This document shows positions 1 through 6,246 of a DNA stretch of 8,988 nucleotides, piece by piece; position 1 is the first letter of the stretch; every line of letters starts with the position of its first letter. The DNA lies in the NCBI RefSeq assembly GCF_947378715.1, contig NZ_CANCLE010000156.1, positions 1-8,988 of the forward strand. The letters run 5' to 3'. The DNA comes from Phenylobacterium aquaticum. GTDB lineage: Bacteria; Pseudomonadota; Alphaproteobacteria; Caulobacterales; Caulobacteraceae. The position numbers were made by a program, and so were the translations under genes. A model generated the notes under the pieces. It made no database searches and had not been told where the DNA came from. It saw only the letters and a list, made by a program, of their open reading frames with translations.

Positions 1-11
1 GCCCGGGCGAA

Positions 12-45
12 GACTCGCCGCCGTGACTCCCTGTCCCGGGGAATC
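12..45. promoter_or_regulatory. Cluster of three GANTC (CcrM-type) methylation sites
   Basis: GACTC at 12-16, GACTC at 25-29 and GAATC at 41-45 lie directly upstream of the predicted -35 box of mreB, and a fourth site (GAGTC, 141-145) is in the leader. By eye I find only about eight GANTC sites in the remaining 8.8 kb, so the cluster stands out. In Caulobacterales, GANTC is methylated by the cell-cycle methylase CcrM, and its methylation state can be read at promoters by GcrA. A role in timing mreB transcription is inference. The sites themselves are certain. Confidence 0.45.
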
Positions 46-48
46 ACA

Positions 49-78
49 TTGCCGAGATCAAGCTCACGGCTCTATTAT
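49..78 (+). promoter_or_regulatory. Predicted housekeeping promoter of the mreB operon
   Basis: TTGCCG (49-54) and TATTAT (73-78) are separated by 18 bp and resemble a sigma-70/sigma-73 promoter. This is one of the few A/T-rich spots in the region. A transcript would start near position 85, giving a leader of about 180 nt before the mreB start codon. It is the only convincing promoter-like pair I see upstream of the five-gene operon. It was found by eye and not by a scored matrix. Confidence 0.4.
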
Positions 79-84
79 CTCCTT

Positions 85-266
85 GAAATCTGACCGTTAG
101 CGGTGCACAGGGACCCGTCCGGTCGCCCTTCAATCTATGAGAGTCACGCGAGCGCATTGCGTCGGCTCGATTGCATGGGTTTCCCGGCCCGATCTGCCCT
201 TTTCGACCTCACCCCAAGTCGCCCTCACCCGCTTCACAGCGCGTCTGCACCTCATCAAGGCCTTCC
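85..266 (+). other. Probable mreB 5' leader, C-rich and G-poor in its second half
   Basis: This stretch between the predicted transcription start and the mreB ATG holds no recognisable gene. The mreB frame stays open upstream to an ATG at 171, but that 32-codon extension (Pro/Ser-rich) is not part of known MreB proteins. From 191 to 256 I count about 31 C and only 10 G in 66 nt, unusual here because neighbouring DNA has similar amounts of both. Such unstructured C-rich RNA is the kind of sequence Rho loads on, so the leader could allow Rho-dependent attenuation. That is inference. Confidence 0.35.
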
Positions 267-1310
267 ATGATCTCTTCGCTTTTCGGCGCCATCTCCAACG
301 ACATCGCCATCGACCTCGGCACCGCCAACACCCTCATCTACATGAAGGGCAAGGGCATCGTGCTGAATGAACCCTCGGTTGTGGCGCTGCGCAACGTCGG
401 CGGACGCAAGGTTGTCCACGCCGTGGGTATAGAGGCCAAGCAGATGCTGGGCCGCACGCCCGGCCACATGGAAGCCATCCGCCCCATGCGCGACGGGGTC
501 ATCGCCGACTTCGAAGTCGCCGAGGAGATGATCAAGTACTTCATTCGCAAGGTTCACAACCGCAAGGGCTTCGTGAATCCCAAGGTGATCGTGTGCGTGC
601 CGTCTGGCGCCACCGCCGTGGAACGCCGCGCGATCAATGACAGCTGCCTGAACGCCGGGGGCCGTCGCGTGGGCCTGATCGACGAGCCCATGGCCGCAGC
701 CATCGGCGCGGGCCTGCCCATCCACGAGCCGACCGGCTCCATGGTCGTCGACATTGGCGGCGGCACCACCGAGGTGGCCGTACTGTCCCTGTCGGGCATC
801 GTCTATTCGCGCTCCGTGCGGGTCGGCGGCGACAAGATGGACGAGGCGATCATCAGCTACATGCGCCGCAATCATAATCTGCTGGTCGGCGAGACCACCG
901 CCGAGCGGATCAAGAAGGAAATCGGCACCGCCCGGGCGCCGGCCGACGGCGAAGGCCTGTCGATCGAGGTCAAGGGCCGCGACCTGATGCAGGGCGTGCC
1001 GCGCGAAGTGCGCATCAGCGAGAAGCAGGCCTCGGACTCGCTGTCCGAACCGGTCGGCCAGATCGTCGAGGCGGTGAAGATGGCGCTCGAAGCCACGCCG
1101 CCGGAACTGGCCTCCGACATCGCTGACAAGGGCATCATGTTGACCGGCGGCGGCGCTCTGCTGCGCGGCCTGGACGCCGAGATTCGCGACCACACCGGCC
1201 TGCCGGTGACCGTGGCCGACGACCCGCTGTCCTGCGTGGCGCTGGGCTGCGGCAAGGTGCTCGAACATCCCAAGTGGATGAAGGGCGTTCTTGAGTCCAC
1301 CCTGGCGTAG
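267..1310 (+). CDS. mreB: Rod-shape-determining protein MreB (bacterial actin)
   Basis: MreB is a cytoplasmic actin homologue that polymerises with ATP into membrane-bound double filaments and steers the lateral wall synthesis machinery (MreC, MreD, RodZ, RodA, PBP2). The product is 347 residues, the length of Caulobacter MreB. Visible actin-fold motifs are phosphate loop 1 (D16-L-G-T-A-N-T), catalytic E140 in LIDEPMAAA, phosphate loop 2 (V161-D162-I-G-G-G-T-T) and the adenosine motif near 293 (LTGGGALLRG). The short hydrophobic N-terminus (MISSLFG) is typical of the family. I chose ATG 267 because it gives this standard N-terminus; the frame is open to ATG 171, but the added residues match no MreB. 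The ribosome binding site is weak (AAGG, 6 nt before the ATG). It is the first gene of the operon, with mreC 59 nt downstream. Nothing looks broken. Confidence 0.98.
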   Translation: MISSLFGAISNDIAIDLGTANTLIYMKGKGIVLNEPSVVALRNVGGRKVVHAVGIEAKQMLGRTPGHMEAIRPMRDGVIADFEVAEEMIKYFIRKVHNRKGFVNPKVIVCVPSGATAVERRAINDSCLNAGGRRVGLIDEPMAAAIGAGLPIHEPTGSMVVDIGGGTTEVAVLSLSGIVYSRSVRVGGDKMDEAIISYMRRNHNLLVGETTAERIKKEIGTARAPADGEGLSIEVKGRDLMQGVPREVRISEKQASDSLSEPVGQIVEAVKMALEATPPELASDIADKGIMLTGGGALLRGLDAEIRDHTGLPVTVADDPLSCVALGCGKVLEHPKWMKGVLESTLA

Positions 1311-1313
1311 AAC

Positions 1314-1365
1314 TTGCTATTGAGCACCGGCGAGACGCGGGGGGCGTCTTTCTGGAGACGAGCAA
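1314..1365 (+). terminator. Attenuator-like hairpins between mreB and mreC
   Basis: AGACGC (1333-1338) pairs perfectly with GCGTCT (1344-1349) around a GGGGG loop and is followed by TTCT, a terminator-like hairpin with a poor U-tract. The same right arm (CGTCT, 1345-1349) can instead pair with AGACG (1356-1360), a fold that takes in the GGAG ribosome binding site of mreC (1354-1357). An outer helix TTGCT (1314-1318) with AGCAA (1361-1365) could close the region. The pairings are read directly from the sequence. That they reduce or tune mreC expression relative to mreB is inference, consistent with MreB being needed in larger amounts. Confidence 0.45.
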
Positions 1366-1369
1366 CTAG

Positions 1370-2545
1370 GTGGCGCTTCGAGACAGTCCGTTCGGTGAGC
1401 TCAAGGTCCCGCTGGCGCTGACCGCCGCGGTCGCCCTGCTTGTGGCCGTCGTCGTGGCCGTGGCCCTGCTGCTTTCCGATCGCCGCGAAACCTTCCAGAC
1501 CGAGGCCTATGGGGTGACCCGCCAGGTCGGCGACGCCGTCGCCGTGCCGGTCAGCGGCGCGATCGCCGCGCCGGGACGCTGGGGCGGAGTGGGCCTGGAG
1601 AACCTGCGCGGCTATTTCTTCGCCGTTTCCGAGAACCGCCGGCTCAAGGCCGATTTGAAGGAAGCCCGGCAATGGCGCGATGTCGCCATCGCCCTGCGCG
1701 ACACCAATGAACGCTACAAGACCCTGCTGGGCCTGAAGACCGAGCCACCGATCCCGATGGTCGCCGCCCGCACGGTGACGGACAGCCGAGGCCCGTTCGC
1801 CAACACGCGCCTGGCCAACGCCGGCAAGGAAAAGGGCGTGAAGGCCGGCAATCCGGTGATGAGCGAGAACGGCCTGGTCGGCCGGATCATCGGCGTCACC
1901 ACCGGCGCCAGCCGGATCCTGCTGCTGACCGACGTCGCCTCGCGCACTCCGGTGATGATCGACCGCACCAATGCCCGGGCCATATTGACCGGAGACGGCG
2001 GCCCCAATCCCAAGCTCGACTATCTGCGCGGGCAGAACCCGGTGAAGGACGGCGACCGGGTCCTGACCTCGGGCGACGGCGGCGTGCTGCCGCGCGGCCT
2101 GCCGGTCGGCACGGCGGTCAAGGGCCTGGACGGCCGCTGGCGCGTGGTGCTGGCCTCCGACTCCGCCCCGATCGACTTCGTCCGCATCCTGCTGTTCCAG
2201 GACTTCTCCCAGCTGGCCAACGCCAAGGAGCTGGACCAGATGACCACGCCGCCCCCATCCTCGGGCTCGGCGAGCATTGGTCTGGTCAATCCGCCCCCTG
2301 CCGCGCCGCCGCCCGCGACGCCCGCTCCGACGGTCAAGCCCGCCGCCTTGGTCGCCAAGCCGCCCTCGCCCTCGCCGAAGCCGGCCATCGCCTCCTCCGG
2401 GACCAAGCCGGCCGCGACAGGACCAAGGCTGGCGACGACCCGGCCGGCCCCGGCGCGCAAGCCCGTCACCCCCGGCGCCGCACCGGTCGCCCAGGCGCCG
2501 ATCGCCGCGCCGCCCGCGCCCGTCGATGCGGAGATCCCGCATTGA
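1370..2545 (+). CDS. mreC: Rod-shape-determining protein MreC with Pro/Ala-rich C-terminal tail
   Basis: MreC is a bitopic inner-membrane protein whose periplasmic part forms filaments and activates the PBP2-RodA pair. The 391-residue product has a short cytoplasmic N-terminus, one transmembrane helix (about 13-36), a region consistent with a coiled coil (about 84-118, rich in E, R, K and L), and the MreC beta domain (about 125-280, with GLVGRIIGV near 168, RTPVMIDRT near 192 and LTSGDGGVLPRGLPVG near 232). Residues 293-388 are a low-complexity tail of Pro, Ala, Ser and Lys, probably disordered and periplasmic. The start is GTG 1370, with GGAG 12 nt upstream, and the transmembrane helix follows in the right place. 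The stop overlaps the TTG start of mreD, so the two are probably translationally coupled. Confidence 0.95.
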   Translation: MALRDSPFGELKVPLALTAAVALLVAVVVAVALLLSDRRETFQTEAYGVTRQVGDAVAVPVSGAIAAPGRWGGVGLENLRGYFFAVSENRRLKADLKEARQWRDVAIALRDTNERYKTLLGLKTEPPIPMVAARTVTDSRGPFANTRLANAGKEKGVKAGNPVMSENGLVGRIIGVTTGASRILLLTDVASRTPVMIDRTNARAILTGDGGPNPKLDYLRGQNPVKDGDRVLTSGDGGVLPRGLPVGTAVKGLDGRWRVVLASDSAPIDFVRILLFQDFSQLANAKELDQMTTPPPSSGSASIGLVNPPPAAPPPATPAPTVKPAALVAKPPSPSPKPAIASSGTKPAATGPRLATTRPAPARKPVTPGAAPVAQAPIAAPPAPVDAEIPH

Positions 2546-3057
2546 GCCTTTCGGCCGCCCGCCCGCTGGACCCCTGGCGCTGGCTTGGGCTGACCAGCCT
2601 TCAATGCGTGATCCTCACCCTGCTGTTCGGCGCGCCCATGCGGGTGTTCGGCCTGCAATTGCCCGAGCCGGTGTTCGCCATGATCCCGGCCTTCGCCTGG
2701 GCGGTGATCCGGCCCTCGATCATCGCGCCCTTCGCCTTGCTGTTCATCGGCGCCTTCACGGACATCTTCTGGGGGTCGCCGGTCGGCCTGTGGTCGCTGT
2801 CCCTGCTGGTCGCCTATGGAACGGTGCTGATCATGCGCAACATGCTGGTGGGGCAGAGCCGGCCGATGATGTGGGCGTGGTTCGCCGTGGCCTGCGCCAT
2901 CGCCGAACTGGCCGGCTTCCTGTTCACCCGGCTCGACGCCCAGGCTTCACCGAGCCTGGTGGCTGTGTTCTGGCAATTCCTCGCCACAATCCTGCTCTAT
3001 CCGTTCGCTCACCGCCTGATTGACCGGTTCGAGGATGCTGATGTCCGTTTCCGGTAA
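2542..3057 (+). CDS. mreD: Rod-shape-determining protein MreD
   Basis: MreD is a small polytopic inner-membrane protein that works with MreC in the elongasome. The product is 171 residues, close to the family's usual length, and strongly hydrophobic, with about five to six likely membrane segments (roughly 16-35, 44-57, 60-78, 82-98, 108-128 and 138-156). The Asp in the third segment and the following W-G-S-P-x-G-L (IGAFTDIFWGSPVGLWSLSL) resemble the conserved D-x-x-x-G-x-P-x-G motif of MreD. The start is a rare TTG at 2542 that shares bases with the mreC stop (TTGA). A GGAG at 2530-2533, 8 nt upstream, supports it. The next in-frame alternative, GTG 2608, would cut into the first membrane segment. 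Assignment rests on position, topology and motif. Confidence 0.92.
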   Translation: MSLSAARPLDPWRWLGLTSLQCVILTLLFGAPMRVFGLQLPEPVFAMIPAFAWAVIRPSIIAPFALLFIGAFTDIFWGSPVGLWSLSLLVAYGTVLIMRNMLVGQSRPMMWAWFAVACAIAELAGFLFTRLDAQASPSLVAVFWQFLATILLYPFAHRLIDRFEDADVRFR

Positions 3058-3091
3058 GGCGCGTGCGGCCATGAAGGCCCTGAGGTCATGA
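3041..3091 (+). CDS. Possible 16-residue bridging mini-ORF between mreD and mrdA
   Basis: In a frame different from both neighbours, an ATG at 3041 inside the 3' end of mreD opens a 16-residue basic peptide (MSVSGKARAAMKALRS) whose TGA overlaps the mrdA ATG as ATGA. A GAGG at 3031-3034 sits 6 nt before it, a good ribosome binding site position. By contrast the GAGG before mrdA (3082-3085) is only 2 nt from its ATG, too close to work well. The mini-ORF could carry ribosomes across the 30-nt gap and couple mrdA translation to mreD. It may equally be chance; I recognise no function for the peptide. Confidence 0.25.
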   Translation: MSVSGKARAAMKALRS

Positions 3092-5037
3092 GCGAACCAT
3101 CCATCTTCTTCACCGAGGTGAACGAGAAGCAGGGGGTCTTCCACCGCCGCACCTTCCTGATGGGCGGTCTGGCGGGGATCGGGCTCGCGGCCCTCGGCGG
3201 CCAGCTGGCCCACCTGCAGCTGGTCGAGGCCCAGCGCTACCAGAAGCTCTCGGCGTCCAACCAGTTCAACTACCGGCTTGTCCCGCCGCCGCGCGGCCTG
3301 ATCGTCGACCGCACGGGCGTGGTCCTGGCCACCAACCGGCCGAACTTCCGCCTGCTCGTGGCGCGCGAGGAGGACAATGATCCCGCGACGATCCTGAAGA
3401 GCCTCGCCAATTTCGTGCCCCTGGACGACGCCCGCCAGGCGCGGCTGATCCGCGACATCGACCGCGCGCCCAAGCGGGTGCCGGTCTCGGTCATGGAGGA
3501 CATGACCTGGGAGCAGTTCTCGGCGATCAATGTCCGCGCCCCGGAACTGCCCGGCGTCACCGCCGACATGGGCGAGGTGCGGGTCTATCCGCACGGTGGC
3601 GCCTTCGCCCACGTCATCGGCTATGTGGCCAAGGTCAACCGCGAGGACATGACGCCGACCGGCCCCAATGCAGAGCCGATCATGCTGCACCCCGGCTTCC
3701 GCATCGGTCGCCAGGGGGTGGAAAAGGCCTTCGACCTGGACCTGCGCGGCCGTCCTGGCGCCCAGAAGGTCGAGGTCGACGCCAAGGGCCATGAGGTCCG
3801 CCAGGATTCAGGCGGCGATATCGCCGCCGTGCCCGGCAAGCAGATCCAGCTGTCCCTCGACGCCGACATCCAGACCCGCGCTCTGGAGGTGTTCGGCGAG
3901 GAGAGCGGCGCGGCCGTGATGATGGATTGCCGGACCGGCGACGTGCTGTGCCTGGTCTCCGCGCCGAGCTTCGACGCCAACAGCTTCGTCCGGGGCCTGT
4001 CCGGGGCCGAGTACCGGGCCCTGTCCGACTATGAGCGCAAGCCGCTGTTCAACAAGGCGCTGACCGCCACCTATCCGCCGGGCTCGACCTTCAAGACCAT
4101 GGTCGCGCTGGCGGCCCTGGAGGCCGGCGTCGATCCGGCCCAGACCTGCTATTGCGGCGGCGCCTGGCCCTATGGCGGCCGTATCTGGCACTGCGACAAG
4201 TCGCACGGCACCGTGGACATGCACCAGGCCATCGTCACCTCGTGCGACATCTTCTTCTATCAGACGGCGCTGAAGATCGGGCCGGACCTGATCGCAGCCA
4301 CGGCCCGCAAGTTCGGCCTGGGCGAGACCTTCGACATCGGCATTTCCGGCCAGAAGCCGGGCCTGATCCCGGACCGGGCCTATAAGCGCCGCGCCTTCAA
4401 GAAGGATCCGGCCTGGCACCCGGGCGAGACCCCCAGCATGGGGATCGGCCAGGGCTATGTGAACGTCAACGCTCTGCAGCTGTGCGTCATGGTCGCGCGC
4501 TTGGCCAATGCCGAGAAAGCGTTACGGCCCAGGCTGGTGCGCTCCATCGGCGGCGTGCTGCAGCCGGCCGGCGACGCGGCGGGCGATCTGCCGGTCAACC
4601 GCGAGCATCTGCAATTCGTGCGCAACGCCATGGCGGCCGTGACCTCCGAAGGCACCGCCGCAGCCACGGCCCAGCTGGGGCTCGGCGACGTCAAGATGGC
4701 CGGCAAGACCGGCACCGCCCAGGCCCACACCTATCGCGAGGGCGAGCGGACCAGCAAGAGCCTGGCCTGGGACCGCAAGGACCACGCCTGGTTCGTGGCC
4801 TTCGCGCCCTATGATGATCCGCGCTACGCGCTCAGCGTGCTGGTCGAGCATGGCGGCTTCGGCGCCGCCGCCGCCGCGCCCCGGGCGCGGGAGATCATGC
4901 GGGTCGCCCTGCTGAAGGATCCGGAGATCCGCGCCCGGATCGAGAAGCCCACCCCCATGCCTGACATCCCCGATGTCGTGACCGACGGCGCCGCGCCGCC
5001 GGATCCGACCCCGGCGCCGCCTGGAACCCCCACATGA
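3088..5037 (+). CDS. mrdA: Penicillin-binding protein 2 (elongation-specific DD-transpeptidase)
   Basis: PBP2 is the class B transpeptidase that cross-links new peptidoglycan during lateral growth, paired with RodA and activated by MreC. The 649-residue product has a single N-terminal membrane anchor (about 22-43), a pedestal/dimerisation domain (about 67-235) opening with PRGLIVDRTG at 68-77, and a transpeptidase domain (about 272-605). All three active-site motifs are present: S333-T-F-K336 (nucleophile Ser333), S385-C-D387 (the SxD form seen in PBP2s) and K540-T-G542. The tail after 620 is Pro/Ala-rich. Residues 19-25 (HRRTFLM) just before the anchor resemble a twin-arginine motif. Cysteines 354, 356 and 369 lie in the insert before the second motif. 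ATG 3088 is chosen because it gives the family's usual N-terminus. The stop overlaps rodA (ATGA). The gene is also called pbpA or pbp2. Confidence 0.96.
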   Translation: MSEPSIFFTEVNEKQGVFHRRTFLMGGLAGIGLAALGGQLAHLQLVEAQRYQKLSASNQFNYRLVPPPRGLIVDRTGVVLATNRPNFRLLVAREEDNDPATILKSLANFVPLDDARQARLIRDIDRAPKRVPVSVMEDMTWEQFSAINVRAPELPGVTADMGEVRVYPHGGAFAHVIGYVAKVNREDMTPTGPNAEPIMLHPGFRIGRQGVEKAFDLDLRGRPGAQKVEVDAKGHEVRQDSGGDIAAVPGKQIQLSLDADIQTRALEVFGEESGAAVMMDCRTGDVLCLVSAPSFDANSFVRGLSGAEYRALSDYERKPLFNKALTATYPPGSTFKTMVALAALEAGVDPAQTCYCGGAWPYGGRIWHCDKSHGTVDMHQAIVTSCDIFFYQTALKIGPDLIAATARKFGLGETFDIGISGQKPGLIPDRAYKRRAFKKDPAWHPGETPSMGIGQGYVNVNALQLCVMVARLANAEKALRPRLVRSIGGVLQPAGDAAGDLPVNREHLQFVRNAMAAVTSEGTAAATAQLGLGDVKMAGKTGTAQAHTYREGERTSKSLAWDRKDHAWFVAFAPYDDPRYALSVLVEHGGFGAAAAAPRAREIMRVALLKDPEIRARIEKPTPMPDIPDVVTDGAAPPDPTPAPPGTPT

Positions 5038-6191
5038 CCGTCTCCGCCCTCACGCGGCCGGGCGAACGCGACCGGCTGATCGTCAAGTTCGCCGAGATCG
5101 ACTGGCTGTTCTGCCTGGTCCTGTGCCTGATCGCCGGGGCCGGAGCCCTGATGATGTTTTCGATCGCGGGCTCCAACTGGCAGCCCTGGGCCGCCTCGCA
5201 CCTGTTCAAGTTCGGCTTGTTCTTCGTGATGATGGTGGTCCTGGCGATGATCGACCTGCGGGTCTGGTTCGCGCTCGCCTACCCGATCTACTGGCTGGGC
5301 ATGATCCTGCTGGTGGCCGTGGCGGTGGTGGGCGACGTCCGCCTGGGCGCCCAGCGCTGGCTGTCCTTCGGGCCGCTGGGCAGCTTTCAGCCCTCGGAGA
5401 TCATGAAGCTGGGGATCGTGCTGGCCCTGGCCCGTTTCTATCACGGCATCTCGGCCGAGGACGCCAAGTTCTCCTGGTGGCTGCTGATCCCGGCGGTGAT
5501 GATCGGGGCGCCGGTGCTGTTGGTGGCCCACCAGCCAGACCTGGGCACCGCCATATTGATCGCTGCGACCGGCCTGGCGGTGGTCGTGCTGGCGGGGCTG
5601 TCCTGGCGGGTGATCGCTGCGGGCGTGCTGGCCGCTGCCGTGGCCATCCCGCCGGCGGTGATGTTCGTGCTGCACGACTATCAGCGCAAACGCATCTTCA
5701 CCTTCCTGAGCCCGGAGAACGATCCCTCGGGCTCCGGCTATCACATCCTGCAGTCCAAGATCGCGCTCGGCTCGGGCGGCCTCCTGGGCAAGGGCTATGG
5801 CCTCGGCTCCCAGAGCCAGCTGAACTTCCTGCCGGAAAAGCAGACCGACTTCATCTTCGCGACGCTCGCCGAGGAATTCGGGTTCATCGGCTGCGCCTCG
5901 GTGCTGTTCCTCTATGGGGCGCTGATCTTCATGGCGCTGCGGACGGCTTCTGTGGCCCACTCGCACTTCGGGCGGCTGGCGGCGGCGGGGACGACGGCGA
6001 CCTTCGCTCTCTATGTGCTGATCAATGGGGCCATGGTCATGGGCCTGGCCCCCGTGGTCGGCGTGCCGATGCCGCTGCTCTCCTATGGCGGGACCGTGAT
6101 GATGACGGTGATGATCGGCTGGGGCCTGGTGCAGTCGGTTCGCGTCCACCGCTATTCGGAAGTGACCAGCGGCAAGGGCGCCTTCCTCTAG
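5034..6191 (+). CDS. rodA: RodA, SEDS-family peptidoglycan glycosyltransferase
   Basis: RodA polymerises lipid II into glycan strands at the inner membrane and works as a complex with PBP2. The product is 385 residues, close to the usual 370-ish, with about ten predicted membrane segments. Conserved SEDS features are visible: RWLSFG..FQPSE (108-121), HQPDLGTA (166-173), the large periplasmic loop with SGSGYHILQSKIALGSGG (232-249) and PEKQTDFIFA (267-276), whose Asp272 corresponds to the essential Asp of the family, and GLAPVVGVPMPLLSYGGT (337-354). RodA fits better than FtsW because of the mreBCD-PBP2 context and the lack of a long C-terminal tail. The start ATG overlaps the mrdA stop by 4 nt and has no good ribosome binding site, so translational coupling to mrdA is likely. 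It is the last gene of the shape operon. Confidence 0.97.
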   Translation: MTVSALTRPGERDRLIVKFAEIDWLFCLVLCLIAGAGALMMFSIAGSNWQPWAASHLFKFGLFFVMMVVLAMIDLRVWFALAYPIYWLGMILLVAVAVVGDVRLGAQRWLSFGPLGSFQPSEIMKLGIVLALARFYHGISAEDAKFSWWLLIPAVMIGAPVLLVAHQPDLGTAILIAATGLAVVVLAGLSWRVIAAGVLAAAVAIPPAVMFVLHDYQRKRIFTFLSPENDPSGSGYHILQSKIALGSGGLLGKGYGLGSQSQLNFLPEKQTDFIFATLAEEFGFIGCASVLFLYGALIFMALRTASVAHSHFGRLAAAGTTATFALYVLINGAMVMGLAPVVGVPMPLLSYGGTVMMTVMIGWGLVQSVRVHRYSEVTSGKGAFL

Positions 6192-6246
6192 GACATACTT
6201 GCGAAGCGCCGGCCGGCGACCCAGCATGGGCCGCGACGGAGGACGC

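Noticed and set aside
1..40. Hairpin GGCGA/TCGCC (6-19) and a pair of CCCGGG palindromes (2-7, 35-40)
   Set aside because: The stem is only 5 bp with no U-tract, and CCCGGG is common in GC-rich DNA. An upstream-gene terminator is possible but not supportable without the preceding sequence.
171..266. Upstream extension of MreB to ATG 171
   Set aside because: The added 32 residues are not found in MreB proteins, and start 267 gives the standard 347-residue length with catalytic residues at E140 and D162.
872..2542. A 556-codon open frame on the minus strand opposite mreB and mreC
   Set aside because: Product is Arg/Gly-rich and low in complexity, resembles no protein family and lies opposite two clear genes. 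Long antisense open frames are expected in GC-rich coding DNA.
2277..3023. A 248-codon + strand open frame across the mreC tail and mreD
   Set aside because: It starts as an Arg/Pro/Ser repeat, the out-of-frame reading of the mreC Pro/Ala tail, and continues out of frame through mreD.
6207..6218. Perfect 12-bp palindrome CGCCGGCCGGCG after rodA
   Set aside because: It could be the end of the shape operon, but it has only 4-bp arms and no U-tract, and such palindromes arise easily at this GC content.
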